A stretch of 64,000 nt of DNA from Chryseobacterium aureum (GCF_003971235.1 NZ_CP034661.1:1240001-1304000), one strand, 5' to 3'. Positions 43,211 through 52,111 are shown, numbered from the stretch's first letter. Program-made: numbers and translations. Notes: generated by a model from the sequence alone, not told the origin.

Positions 43211-43825
43211 TTAAAACAGTCCGTGAAGTTCAGCTTCTATTTTTTCCAGAATAAATCCGAAATCTTCCGGTTTTTCTACAAAATCAAGATCATCCACTTC
43301 CACAATCAGAAGTTTACCTTCCGTATAGTTAGATATCCATTTTTCATACTTCTGATTTAGTTTTGAAAGGTATTCAATACTGATGGATGCTTCATATTCA
43401 CGGCCTCTTTTATAGATTTTTTTAACCAGATTGGGAACATCTGATTTCAGATAAATCAACAGATCCGGAGCGGAAACAAACGATTTCATCAGATTGAAAA
43501 CCGAAGAATAATTATTGAAATCCCTGTCTGAAAGGAGATTCATATCATTCAGGTTTTCGGCAAAAATATGGGCATCTTCGTAAATGGTACGGTCCTGAAT
43601 AATGTTTTTGCCACTTTCTCTGATTTCCTTTACCTGACGGAATCTGCTTCCCAGGAAATACACCTGCAATGCAAAGCTCCATTTGCTCATATCGGAATAA
43701 AAATCTTCCAGATAAGGGTTATGATCTACGTCTTCAAATTGTGCATCCCATCCGTAATGCTTGGAAAGCATCGTCGTCAAAGTAGTTTTTCCTGCTCCGA
43801 TGTTTCCTGTAACTGCAATATGCAT
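43211..43825 (-). CDS. Deoxynucleoside kinase
   Basis: This 204-residue cytoplasmic kinase phosphorylates deoxynucleosides for salvage. The Walker A motif G-N-I-G-A-G-K-T-T is at residues 7-15, the substrate-binding D-R-T-I-Y-E-D (dNK family signature) is near 78-84, and an arginine-rich lid (K-K-I-Y-K-R-G-R-E-Y-E) is near 133. Its size and motifs match the bacterial dAK/dGK family. Which base it prefers cannot be seen. It follows the beta-propeller-like gene by 27 bases on the same strand. Confidence 0.92.
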   Translation of the reverse strand: MHIAVTGNIGAGKTTLTTMLSKHYGWDAQFEDVDHNPYLEDFYSDMSKWSFALQVYFLGSRFRQVKEIRESGKNIIQDRTIYEDAHIFAENLNDMNLLSDRDFNNYSSVFNLMKSFVSAPDLLIYLKSDVPNLVKKIYKRGREYEASISIEYLSKLNQKYEKWISNYTEGKLLIVEVDDLDFVEKPEDFGFILEKIEAELHGLF

Positions 43826-43852
43826 AATATTCTTTTTCCTTGTATTTACTGA

Positions 43853-44815
43853 TTAATTGATAAGTTTTTCCAGGCTTTCAGTCTGAACTTCGGAAACCTC
43901 GTCAATCAATTTCTGTAATGTATTGTCTGAGGGTTTCTCTGCTGTGGTCTCTTTCGGCTGTTCTTCAGTTTTTTCTACGGGTTTTTCTGTAGGCTGCTGT
44001 AAGGAATCCGGCTGAGCTTCGAGCTGTTTCTGCTGTTTGGCTTTCTTTACTTTTTCAAGGCTGTAAAGATAGAGTTTGTTGCCCTTGATTTCAAAATAAG
44101 AGAGGATATTTTTATCCACAATTTGCGCATCCTGATCTTCAAAAACAGTTGTCATTCCTTTTTCAGGAGTGTATTGTGAGATAAAATTATTGGCCACCAC
44201 AAGAATTGCATCATTTTCTCTTCTAAAACGTTTTCCGTTTTCTAAAGGGGCTTCAAACAGTTTTTCAAATTTCAGGCTGTAAATTCTGATATGTTTTCTT
44301 GTTAAAATATACACCTTGTTTTCATACACCAGCATATCCATCAGATCTTCAAAACTGATGTCAAAAGGATATGAATTGATGGTGGTATCATTTCTGAAAT
44401 TATACTGAATAAGACGTTTTGTGCTGTCATCCAGAAGCCACAGCTGCTGAAGGTCTTCGGCATAGGCCATTCTGATGAAACCAAATTTCTGTTTAAAATC
44501 AAGCCTTTGGATTTCATTCATATTCTGATCTACAAACTTCATTTCCTGGGCATTTTCGGAAAACAAAGGGACATTCAGCGGATTTTGTACGGTCTGTACT
44601 TTATAAGGAACGGTAAGCATCATTTTCCCAATCTGTTTTCCTAAAGAATCGTATTTGGTAAAACTAAAATCTTTGTTTTTATAGATATACAGATTTCCGT
44701 AGTCATCGGCAAGCATATCCTTAGCTTCCTTGAGTTTCAAGGTATCTAAAGGAATAATATTCTGCGCCGAAGCCGTACAGAAAAGGAGAAAAAATAGTAT
44801 GTTTAAAAACTTCAC
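43853..44815 (-). CDS. Secreted hypothetical protein with a Pro/Glu-rich tail
   Basis: This is a 320-residue exported protein with a signal peptide to about residue 18 (T-A-S-A-Q). The first 250 residues show repeated short strands with aromatic and Asp/Asn turns (D-D-Y-G-N-L-Y-I-Y, Q-L-W-L-L-D-D-S, N-K-V-Y-I-L-T-R), suggesting a beta-propeller. After about 255 comes a low-complexity Lys/Gln/Glu/Pro/Thr linker (Q-P-T-E-K-P-V-E-K-T-E-E-Q-P-K-E), then a final helix. Its start overlaps the 60-residue upstream gene by 4 bases, so it is translated with it. The function is unknown. Confidence 0.78.
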   Translation of the reverse strand: MKFLNILFFLLFCTASAQNIIPLDTLKLKEAKDMLADDYGNLYIYKNKDFSFTKYDSLGKQIGKMMLTVPYKVQTVQNPLNVPLFSENAQEMKFVDQNMNEIQRLDFKQKFGFIRMAYAEDLQQLWLLDDSTKRLIQYNFRNDTTINSYPFDISFEDLMDMLVYENKVYILTRKHIRIYSLKFEKLFEAPLENGKRFRRENDAILVVANNFISQYTPEKGMTTVFEDQDAQIVDKNILSYFEIKGNKLYLYSLEKVKKAKQQKQLEAQPDSLQQPTEKPVEKTEEQPKETTAEKPSDNTLQKLIDEVSEVQTESLEKLIN

Positions 44816-44994
44816 TCTGCTTTTTTAATGGGGTCAAGATACTGAAAAATAATTTCATTCAAAAGAGGATTAAATCCGGTAAGATCTTCTTTTATACCCA
44901 TCAAAACCGAGACCACATTGCTGTTAAAAAAAGAACGGTTTTCCCCAATTTCAATCATGGAGGCATCGTTCAGTTTATTGAAAAGAAATTTCAT
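44812..44994 (-). CDS. Small hypothetical protein overlapping both neighbours
   Basis: This is a 60-residue frame with no signal peptide or known motif. It overlaps the upstream glutaminyl cyclotransferase by 20 bases and the downstream secreted gene by 4 bases (ATGA). Such tight coupling is typical of real operon members, and without it a 162-base gap would separate the flanking genes. It has a plausible helical amphipathic sequence. I treat it as probably real. Confidence 0.5.
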   Translation of the reverse strand: MKFLFNKLNDASMIEIGENRSFFNSNVVSVLMGIKEDLTGFNPLLNEIIFQYLDPIKKAE

Positions 44995-46015
44995 AAATTT
45001 TAGGCCAGTTTTTTCCTGTTACAAGCATATTTTCACCTTTGAAAGCAATTCCGTTTAAAACATGTTCACTATCACCACGGCTGTTCTCCTTTGTCAGCTG
45101 AGTAAAGTCAAATTTCCCTGTTACCTCTCCGGTTTTAGGATTGATCTTCAGAATGACAGGTTTATGCCATACATTGGCATAGATAAATCCATTGTGGTAC
45201 TCCAGTTCATTAAGCTGGTCATAGATATTTTTACTTCCGGCCACACAGACAGTCTTCACTACTTCTGACGGGTTATCAGCATCCAGATAATAAAGATTCT
45301 TTGAACCGTCTGTAGCAATAAGGTTCTTTCCGTCGTACGTAAGGCCCCAGCCTTCTCCGATGATATTGGGTAAGGAAAATTCTGATATTTTCCTAAGTGT
45401 ATTTTTATCATAAATAAAACCGAGCTTATTCCGGTAGGTAAGCTGGTATATCTTATCTCCTACAACGGTACAGCCTTCAGAGAAAATCTCAGCGGGCTGC
45501 TTTGCAACAATTTTGGGTACGGATGACCCTAAAGTATATTTTATCAATTGCGAGGCATTGTTCATCCCATCACTTTCATATACTGTATTTCCTTCTACCA
45601 CAAAACCTTCAATAAAGTTTTGGGGATCATGAGGGTAATCGGCAATTATCTTATAGGGAATATCTTTTTCAGTAATTGTAGAGTATACATTAATGGTGGC
45701 ATCCTGGTTCAGGACTTCACCGCCTTTTGTTTTGATGATAAAAACAACGTTATTATCTCCCAGCGTGAAAAATTTGGGATCAATTGTTAAATCCGTTGTT
45801 TCCTGATCTCCGAGGCTTACTGCTATACTTTCTGCATTTTTTGTAATTTCTTCCGGCAGTTCAATTTTATCTCCGAAATGATAGCCTTTTTCTTCTTTTG
45901 CATTATTATAATCTGCCAAAGAATCGAGCATTTTTTCGTTGTTGCTGCAGGAGGCAAGCAAAAGAGCTGCCGCCAGGCCAATATTGATATTCCGCTTAAT
46001 AAAGGTATTAATCAT
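44975..46015 (-). CDS. Glutaminyl-peptide cyclotransferase, paralog 1
   Basis: This 346-residue envelope lipoprotein (lipobox L-A-S-C near residue 23) ends in a five-bladed-propeller domain of the plant-type glutaminyl cyclase family (Glu_cyclase_2, PF05096). The core has Y-P-H-D-P-Q-N-F-I-E-G-F, Y-E-S-D-G, F-S-E-G-C-T-V, G-E-G-W-G-L-T-Y-D-G and L-N-E-L-E-Y-H-N-G-F-I-Y-A-N-V-W. These enzymes form pyroglutamate at N-terminal Gln. It is a tandem copy of 46102-47124, with about 120 residues of N-terminal Ig-like sequence before the propeller. The first gene of this strand unit is the downstream paralog. Confidence 0.88.
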   Translation of the reverse strand: MINTFIKRNINIGLAAALLLASCSNNEKMLDSLADYNNAKEEKGYHFGDKIELPEEITKNAESIAVSLGDQETTDLTIDPKFFTLGDNNVVFIIKTKGGEVLNQDATINVYSTITEKDIPYKIIADYPHDPQNFIEGFVVEGNTVYESDGMNNASQLIKYTLGSSVPKIVAKQPAEIFSEGCTVVGDKIYQLTYRNKLGFIYDKNTLRKISEFSLPNIIGEGWGLTYDGKNLIATDGSKNLYYLDADNPSEVVKTVCVAGSKNIYDQLNELEYHNGFIYANVWHKPVILKINPKTGEVTGKFDFTQLTKENSRGDSEHVLNGIAFKGENMLVTGKNWPKIYEISFQ

Positions 46016-46101
46016 TCTTCAAAAATACTAAATTTTAGTCCTCAAAACGAAAATAGCGTCCCAATGGGAACGCTACTCTGTTATTGTATTAAACCATCAG
46101 A

Positions 46102-47124
46102 TTACTTGATCTGAACTTCATAAATTTTTGACCAGTTTTTCCCTGTTACAAGCATATTATCACCTTTAAAAGCAATTCCGTTTAATACGTCATCACTTCC
46201 TTTGGTATTCTGTTTTGCAATTTCTGAGAAATCAAAGGTTCCCACTACTTCTCCGTTGGCCGGATTGATCTTTAAAATAACAGGTTTTTGCCACACGTTG
46301 GCATAGATAAACCCGTTGTGGTATTCAAGCTCGTTCAATTGGTCATATGCCTGAGAGCTTCCTGCTACAGCAATATATTTGATCAGTTTTGAAGGGTTGG
46401 CAGGATCCAGGAAATATAAAAGTTTACTTCCGTCAGAAGCGATTAGGTTTTTCCCGTCATACGTTAACCCCCAACCTTCTCCCAATACATTAGGATAAGG
46501 AAATTCTGACAAGAGTTTTAAAGAACTTTTATCATAAATATATCCTTTTTTGCTCTGCCACGTCAGCTGATACACTTTATCCCCAACGATGGTGCTCCCT
46601 TCTGAAAAGTCTTCCTGAGCCTGTTTCGTAGAGGCAAGCGGTGTAGTGGTTCCAAGGGTATATTTCAGAATCTGAGAAGATCCGTTCTGCCCGTCACTTT
46701 CATAGATGGTATTTCCTTCAATCTGGAATCCCTGTACAAAGTTTTTGGGATCATGAGGATATTCTGCCACAATCTGGTAAGCCAGATTTTTTTCGGGATT
46801 TTTTGCAAATACATTGATGGTGGCATCCTGATTCAGGATTTCCCCTCCTTTTGTTTTGATATTGAATGTAACAGCGTTGTCACCCAAAGTAAAAAACTGG
46901 GGATCAATGGTTAAGTTTGTTGTTTCTTTATCTCCAAAGCTGATGGTTACGCTTTCTGCATTTTCCGTCACCTCTTTCGGAAGCTCCAGCTTATCCCCGA
47001 AATGGTATCCCTTTGCCTCCATTGAAGTATTATAAGTGTTTAGTGTATTAAGAATTTCTTTATCCTTGTTACAAGACGCTAATAATAAAATCGCTGCGAA
47101 ACCCGCTATTATACTTTTTTTCAT
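46102..47124 (-). CDS. Glutaminyl-peptide cyclotransferase, paralog 2
   Basis: This 340-residue lipoprotein (lipobox L-A-S-C near 18) is a close paralog of the following gene and shares the Y-P-H-D-P-K-N-F, Y-E-S-D-G, G-E-G-W-G-L-T-Y-D-G and L-E-Y-H-N-G-F-I-Y-A-N-V-W motifs. A possible -7 box (TATTTTTG) lies at 47145-47152, 21 bases upstream. Since many exported Bacteroidota proteins begin with Gln after signal cleavage (several in this window have A-Q or S-Q sites), periplasmic pyroglutamate formation is a plausible role. Confidence 0.88.
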   Translation of the reverse strand: MKKSIIAGFAAILLLASCNKDKEILNTLNTYNTSMEAKGYHFGDKLELPKEVTENAESVTISFGDKETTNLTIDPQFFTLGDNAVTFNIKTKGGEILNQDATINVFAKNPEKNLAYQIVAEYPHDPKNFVQGFQIEGNTIYESDGQNGSSQILKYTLGTTTPLASTKQAQEDFSEGSTIVGDKVYQLTWQSKKGYIYDKSSLKLLSEFPYPNVLGEGWGLTYDGKNLIASDGSKLLYFLDPANPSKLIKYIAVAGSSQAYDQLNELEYHNGFIYANVWQKPVILKINPANGEVVGTFDFSEIAKQNTKGSDDVLNGIAFKGDNMLVTGKNWSKIYEVQIK

Positions 47125-47159
47125 TGAATTTCTAAATATTTCTCCAAAAATAGCAAATT

Positions 47160-47543
47160 TTATTCCGTATTGCCAATATTATCTACGGGTTCACCGAATT
47201 GTAATATATATCCGTTGTTATCATAGATGGCAAATTCTCTCATTCCCCATTCGAAAGTTTCTATTTCATAGCATACTTTTGCTTTTGTCTTGAGATCTTC
47301 CCAGAGATCATTCACTTTATTTACGTTGAAATAAAATGACCCGGAAAATCCGATGGAAGTATTTTTTTCATGCTCATTAGGCTGAGAAAGCATGATATAT
47401 ATTTCATCTTTTCGGAGGGAGGCCCATTGCCAGTCATCATTTCTGCCCATGAGGGTAAACCCCAGAACCTGTCTGTAAAAACCTATGGTTTCATCCAGAT
47501 TTTCTGTCCAGAGAACAGGGCGAAGTGTGGTAAACCGTGTCAT
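47160..47543 (-). CDS. VOC-superfamily (glyoxalase/bleomycin-resistance-like) protein
   Basis: This 127-residue cytoplasmic protein has one VOC fold with an N-terminal R-P-V-L-W-T-E-N-L-D-E-T-I-G-F-Y-R segment and the later Y-D-N-N-G-Y-I-L-Q-F-G-E. The substrate is unknown. It is the last gene of a three-gene set (SRPBCC, GNAT, VOC) in which each gene overlaps the next by 4 bases, so the three products are made together. Confidence 0.82.
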   Translation of the reverse strand: MTRFTTLRPVLWTENLDETIGFYRQVLGFTLMGRNDDWQWASLRKDEIYIMLSQPNEHEKNTSIGFSGSFYFNVNKVNDLWEDLKTKAKVCYEIETFEWGMREFAIYDNNGYILQFGEPVDNIGNTE

Positions 47544-48046
47544 GATTCCTGTGATTCAAAAGTTTTTCTGTGGATTTTCATATTGAGGGAAACCCATGTT
47601 TCCTGATCCATTTTCGCTTCGCTTTTAACGTCCGGATCAAAATCAAAACCTACTTTCCTGTAGCATTCAATAGCTCCGGTATTCCAGTCGTAAACGTTCA
47701 GCTCTGCGGTTTCTTTACCGAAATGGGTGAAGCCATATTTCAGCAGTTCCTGCATTATCTTCTTACCATATCCTTTCCCCCTGTTGTTCTCGTCCCAGAT
47801 CAGAATTCTTCCCAGCAGAAATGTTTTTTCCTTCAGGAAAATCTGAGCATGGCCAATGGGATCTCCGGATTGATCTGTAATGGTAAAAAGTGTCCTTTTT
47901 TCATCAGACAAATCTGTTTGCAGCTGTTCTTCTGTGAGGGGAAAACGGTATACAGGTCCGGCGAACTGAAGAAGTATTCTTTCGTTTTCTATCTTTGAGA
48001 TGAGCAACGGAGCATCTTTGATCGTGAATGGCAATAGGGTAATCAT
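47540..48046 (-). CDS. GNAT-family N-acetyltransferase
   Basis: This 168-residue cytoplasmic acetyltransferase has the GNAT core: strand with G-R-I-L-I-W, then the acetyl-CoA loop N-R-G-K-G-Y-G-K-K (about 91-99), and the C-terminal A-I-E-C-Y-R-K-V-G-F. Its acceptor is unknown, although the layout resembles RimJ/RimL-type enzymes. It overlaps both neighbours by 4 bases. Confidence 0.85.
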   Translation of the reverse strand: MITLLPFTIKDAPLLISKIENERILLQFAGPVYRFPLTEEQLQTDLSDEKRTLFTITDQSGDPIGHAQIFLKEKTFLLGRILIWDENNRGKGYGKKIMQELLKYGFTHFGKETAELNVYDWNTGAIECYRKVGFDFDPDVKSEAKMDQETWVSLNMKIHRKTFESQES

Positions 48047-48471
48047 GGTTTTTCCAGGTATTCTTTTAAACTTTGTCCTATAATAGTATTCCAGCCTTCT
48101 GTAAAGTTTTGTCTTGAAAAGCTTTCGCCTAAGTCTTTGAAATTTTCAATGTCTTCATGGGTCAGCTTTACTAAAGTTGATCCTTCTTCAGGTAGTAACT
48201 CCCAGGTTACCATGGTCTTCAGTGCTGAAAAATCAGGATACGACCAGGTATGTTTCAATTTCTGAACAGGTACTATTTCCAAGATCCGTCCCTGATGATG
48301 ATACTTATTGGCTCCTCCAGGCTCATAGAAATTAAATTCCGCACCCTGTTCCAATACAAAATCCTGGATATCAAAATACCAGGATTTCATTTCATTTTTA
48401 TCGGTTAATGCTTTCCATACTTTTTCAGCTGAAGCATTGATGGTGTACTGAATTGTGATGGGTGTTGTCAT
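48043..48471 (-). CDS. SRPBCC (AHSA1-like) domain protein
   Basis: This 142-residue cytoplasmic START-like protein has A-S-A-E-K-V-W-K-A-L-T-D near residue 14, F-Y-E-P-G-G in the middle and G-W-N-T-I-I near the end, typical of AHSA1-type SRPBCC proteins. They bind hydrophobic ligands or stimulate chaperones; the role here is unknown. It starts the three-gene overlapping set and has a perfect palindrome just upstream of its ATG. Confidence 0.85.
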   Translation of the reverse strand: MTTPITIQYTINASAEKVWKALTDKNEMKSWYFDIQDFVLEQGAEFNFYEPGGANKYHHQGRILEIVPVQKLKHTWSYPDFSALKTMVTWELLPEEGSTLVKLTHEDIENFKDLGESFSRQNFTEGWNTIIGQSLKEYLEKP

Positions 48472-48479
48472 ATTATGGG

Positions 48480-48495
48480 TTTTAACATGTTAAAA
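48480..48495. promoter_or_regulatory. 16-bp palindrome upstream of the SRPBCC-GNAT-VOC set
   Basis: TTTTAACATGTTAAAA is a perfect palindrome 9-24 bases before the SRPBCC start codon. Position and symmetry suit a dimeric repressor operator, but no regulator is identified. Confidence 0.4.
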
Positions 48496-48528
48496 GTACA
48501 CAATTTGTCCCTACTATTTACTCATTAC

Positions 48529-50142
48529 TTATCCATGAGAAAATCCTGTGATCTTCGCTTCATCAAAATCCAGCTGCATTTCAATGGCCCTCATGACATG
48601 ATCATCAAATATTTTCTCTCTTTTCATCCTGTGCAGTTCATTTCTCTGGGCCTGAATAATCTGCCGAAGGACATCTTTATTTTCATTAATGGCCGATACA
48701 TAATCTCCTGTGGAAGCCATGCATTGAGCTTTGTCTGCCATCAGCATCATTTCATTTTCCAACTTATGCTTTTGATGACGGACCAGGCTGTTGGTTACGG
48801 CTAATTCAGAAAAGTCATTATCCAGCTTGTGCAATGCGGTTTCTTTCAGTTTTCGCATAAGGATTACTTCCTGTTTTTCTTCCGGCAATTCACTTCCGGC
48901 ATCCTGAATATTCAGTAATTTAAGGATTGGACTCAGCAATAGCCCCTGCCCGACCAAAGTAATTAAGATGATAACGAAAGTTACGAATAAAATAATATTT
49001 CTGTGCGGAAATGCTTCCCCGTTAGGTAAAAAAGCAGGAATCGACAAGGCTGCAGCCAGAGAAACCACTCCTCTCATTGCAGCAAAGCTAATGATGAACG
49101 GCTCCCTCCAATCCGGTTTAGGAACTTTTAACCGTAATTCTTTTGAACAAACCCTTGGGAAATACATTAATGCATAACTGTACAAAATTCTTGTTCCGAT
49201 AATTGCTCCGCCAATAACAACACTGTAGAAGATCCCTTCTGAAATGGTATATTCCTGCATTCCTTCCACTACAATGGGAAGTTCAAGGCCAATCAGAATA
49301 AAGATGATGGTATTCATCAGGAATATAAGGACACTCCACACGTTTCCGGACTGTATCCTTGAGGTATGGCTCAGATAGCAGTGCGAATTGTAAGACATCA
49401 GCAGACCTCCGGCAACCACTGCCAGCACACCCGAGAAATGGAAATGCTCTGCTCCTACATACATGATATAAGGAACAATCAGTGTGATAATTGTATCTAT
49501 ATTAGAGTTGGTAGGAATGATCTTCAGCAGTGCCCCAAACAGAAAACCAACGGCAGCTCCTACAGCAATTCCCCCAATGGCCATCATAAAGAAATCCTGA
49601 ACGGCATCTCTCCAGATAAACTGCCCTGAAATAACGGCTGCCAGAGCAAATTTAAAAACAATTAAACTGGATGCATCGTTAATCAGACTTTCTCCTTCCA
49701 GAATATTGGTGATTTTTTTAGGAATTTTCATATGTTTCAAGACCGAAGTGGCAGCTACCGCATCCGGCGGAGAGTTTACCCCTCCGAGCAAAAATCCCAT
49801 CGCTACAGTAAGTCCGGGAATAATAGAAGATGAGAGATAGGCGACCACTATTGATGTTAAAAACACCAGTCCGAAAGCCATTGAAAAAATCTGTTTTCTC
49901 CATTTATGAAAATCCTGCCATGAAGTGAACCAGGCAGCCTCAAACAAAATAGGCGGCAGAAAAATAAGAAAAACAAGATCTGGTTCTATTTCAATACGCG
50001 GCATTCCCGGTATAAAGCTTATCAGTAACCCTGCAATTACAAGGAAAATGGGATAGGCTACTTTCAGTTTCTGGCCGATCATTACCAATATCATCACAGA
50101 CAGGAGTACTGCGATCGATATTATAACATAGCTGTGAATCAT
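48529..50142 (-). CDS. CPA1-family Na+/H+ antiporter
   Basis: This 537-residue inner-membrane antiporter exchanges sodium for protons for pH and salt balance. About twelve transmembrane segments fill the first 400 residues. The CPA1 motifs are clear: L-P-P-I-L-F-E-A-A near 65, N-S-P-P-D-A-V-A near 125 and G-E-S-L-I-N-D-A-S-S near 150, the N-D pair being the ion-binding site. The last ~130 residues are a cytoplasmic helical tail with M-A-D-K-A-Q-C. It begins after a 33-bp palindrome and is transcribed alone. Confidence 0.93.
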   Translation of the reverse strand: MIHSYVIISIAVLLSVMILVMIGQKLKVAYPIFLVIAGLLISFIPGMPRIEIEPDLVFLIFLPPILFEAAWFTSWQDFHKWRKQIFSMAFGLVFLTSIVVAYLSSSIIPGLTVAMGFLLGGVNSPPDAVAATSVLKHMKIPKKITNILEGESLINDASSLIVFKFALAAVISGQFIWRDAVQDFFMMAIGGIAVGAAVGFLFGALLKIIPTNSNIDTIITLIVPYIMYVGAEHFHFSGVLAVVAGGLLMSYNSHCYLSHTSRIQSGNVWSVLIFLMNTIIFILIGLELPIVVEGMQEYTISEGIFYSVVIGGAIIGTRILYSYALMYFPRVCSKELRLKVPKPDWREPFIISFAAMRGVVSLAAALSIPAFLPNGEAFPHRNIILFVTFVIILITLVGQGLLLSPILKLLNIQDAGSELPEEKQEVILMRKLKETALHKLDNDFSELAVTNSLVRHQKHKLENEMMLMADKAQCMASTGDYVSAINENKDVLRQIIQAQRNELHRMKREKIFDDHVMRAIEMQLDFDEAKITGFSHG

Positions 50143-50187
50143 TTTAAGTAAGTTTTTTAAGTGTTATTTTTATTTGTAAAGACTTCC

Positions 50188-50220
50188 AAACCTTATAGGT
50201 TTTTAAAACCTATAAGGTTT
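50188..50220. repeat. 33-bp near-perfect palindrome
   Basis: AAACCTTATAGGTTTT and its complement meet at a short A/T centre. It lies between the bestrophin stop and the antiporter start, with no T-run beyond the stem. It looks like a small dispersed palindromic element, though it may also end the bestrophin transcript. Confidence 0.65.
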
Positions 50221-50256
50221 AGTTTATCCTCTGATTTCAGGCACTAATCAATTGAA

Positions 50257-51261
50257 TTAAAGCACAATATTATTCTTAGGCGCAATGGCTGGCGGAAGGT
50301 CAGATTCATCCAGCATGTCTCTCATATCAATTTCTATGGTACGGCTGATCTGGGTGATGGGTACATCATTGGCACTTCCTTCAAATGGATTGACTGAGGC
50401 TTCACCTACATTATCAAGGGTATGAAAGCACCATGTTACCAGTAAAGAGAACGGAATATTAAACCACAATGTCCATCCTTCCACCATGGTCCCTTCTCCT
50501 AATTTGTCAAACTCTTTCAATAACCCGAAAGGCACAAAAACAATGAACAAAAGCAAAAGATAAGTGGTAATTGAGGAAAAATTTCTTGGATAGGGAAAGT
50601 TTTTAATTCTTTCCGCTTTTCCCTGGTCATCAGTAAATTTTACCAACTGCTGATTGATTTGCGTCCATTGAAAATCGTTAAGTTCTCCCTTTTCATAGGC
50701 TTCGGACAATGCTTTACTCTGTTTCGCCATCAATTGGGTGGCTCTGTTCTTTTTGCTTAAAATATACTGAAGCTCAGGCTCGGAAAGGTATTTTTTTAAT
50801 TCATCATCCAGCTTGGAGAGCCTTTCCGGAATGTCATATTTTTTGGCGTATTCATCAAACTGCTCTGTACCCATGTTTTCCCATGCTCTTGGTTCACGAA
50901 GCTGAAATCTCAGAGCCGTAAGCCATGCATAATGACGAAGAAACATTTCTTTTACCTGATCCGGGTCTTTAGAAAGCAGGGCGTCTCTCAGAATATATCC
51001 AAAGCTTCGGCTGTCATTGATAATCGCGCCATAGATCTGTCTGGCTTCCCAGAGTCTGCTGTAGCTGGCATTGTTTTTAAATCCCACAATAAAGGCTACT
51101 GCTGTTCCCATGATGGCAATCGGTTGCCAGGGAACGGAGAGAAATGTCCAGCCAAAAAAATAGAGGGCTGTAGGAATGGCTGACAGTATAAGCAGGGCAT
51201 AAATGCTCCGTCTGGTCCACATAATGAACTCACGGGCTCCGAATCTTTTTCCTGAATGCAT
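50257..51261 (-). CDS. Bestrophin-family ion channel
   Basis: This 334-residue membrane protein of the bestrophin/UPF0187 family forms anion or cation channels. Key motifs are the N-terminal R-R-S-I-Y-A-L, the N-N-A-S-Y-S-R-L-W-E-A-R segment near 65, P-F-G-L-L-K-E near 220, and W-C-F-H-T-L-D-N-V-G-E-A-S-V-N-P-F-E near 285. Four helices are expected. It is next to the DUF2490 gene (81-base gap) and the antiporter, so an ion-homeostasis cluster is plausible. Confidence 0.9.
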   Translation of the reverse strand: MHSGKRFGAREFIMWTRRSIYALLILSAIPTALYFFGWTFLSVPWQPIAIMGTAVAFIVGFKNNASYSRLWEARQIYGAIINDSRSFGYILRDALLSKDPDQVKEMFLRHYAWLTALRFQLREPRAWENMGTEQFDEYAKKYDIPERLSKLDDELKKYLSEPELQYILSKKNRATQLMAKQSKALSEAYEKGELNDFQWTQINQQLVKFTDDQGKAERIKNFPYPRNFSSITTYLLLLFIVFVPFGLLKEFDKLGEGTMVEGWTLWFNIPFSLLVTWCFHTLDNVGEASVNPFEGSANDVPITQISRTIEIDMRDMLDESDLPPAIAPKNNIVL

Positions 51262-51342
51262 AGGTGTTTATTTTTTTATGGTGTTTATTATTTTTATTTT
51301 TCAAATAATGGCTTTCCTCAGGGCATTCAGCAGCGGTTACAA

Positions 51343-52020
51343 TTAGTTTTTTGTAAAGGGAATATTGTTATAAAAACCAATCTGAATCTGCCCCCGGTTT
51401 CGGTTTTCCTGAATCTGGTTCATATAACCGGCTTCAATCCTCATATTTTTATTAATGACATATCCTACAGCCCCATAGACTCTGTTCCTGTCGAAAACCG
51501 GGCTGTTGAAATGCAGGAAAATCTCATTATAGACTGAAGCATAAAGGGTTTTGGGCAGCATTTCCTTTTGGGTAATCGGAATATTCAGTCCCAGCATGTA
51601 ACGGAATCTCATTCTGAAATCATCTTCCAGAAAACGTTCTTCCAAACGGTACCGGTGCTGAAGATAAAAACGTCCAAATCTCTGCTTGGTAATATACTGC
51701 TGAAAAATCCGGTGTTCTCTATTATCTTTTTTCTCCCCGTTTACATAAGGCTGGCTCAGAATAAAACCGTAACCTAATAGAACATTGTTGTTATTTTCGG
51801 TAAGATCATACCCGATTCCTGTACGGATCAGTAATTGTTCCAGATCTCCGGCAGCATCGAAATTACGGTACTGAATTTCATTATGCCAGTTCAGCTTTTT
51901 GCTGATTTTATTATTCCCAAAATACATATACCATGCTCCCAGGTCGCTTTTTTGAGCAAATATAAAAATGGAACCCAAATTTAAAACGGTGAATGCCAAC
52001 TTCGTCAAAACCTTTCTCAT
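51343..52020 (-). CDS. DUF2490 outer-membrane-like protein
   Basis: This 225-residue exported protein has a signal peptide to about residue 22 (F-I-F-A-Q) and alternating aromatic strands typical of an outer-membrane beta-barrel (L-G-A-W-Y-M-Y-F-G, H-N-E-I-Q-Y-R, Y-L-Q-H-R-Y-R-L-E-E-R-F, I-Q-I-G-F-Y-N-N). The family, DUF2490, has no known function. It is in the same direction as bestrophin and the antiporter. Confidence 0.85.
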   Translation of the reverse strand: MRKVLTKLAFTVLNLGSIFIFAQKSDLGAWYMYFGNNKISKKLNWHNEIQYRNFDAAGDLEQLLIRTGIGYDLTENNNNVLLGYGFILSQPYVNGEKKDNREHRIFQQYITKQRFGRFYLQHRYRLEERFLEDDFRMRFRYMLGLNIPITQKEMLPKTLYASVYNEIFLHFNSPVFDRNRVYGAVGYVINKNMRIEAGYMNQIQENRNRGQIQIGFYNNIPFTKN

Positions 52021-52111
52021 GCTTATTAATTACTATTATCTATCGTTTTTAACAAAATTAATATTTTAAATCAATAATAGCAAACAATATTTTTCTCATG
52101 AAGGAAAGAGC

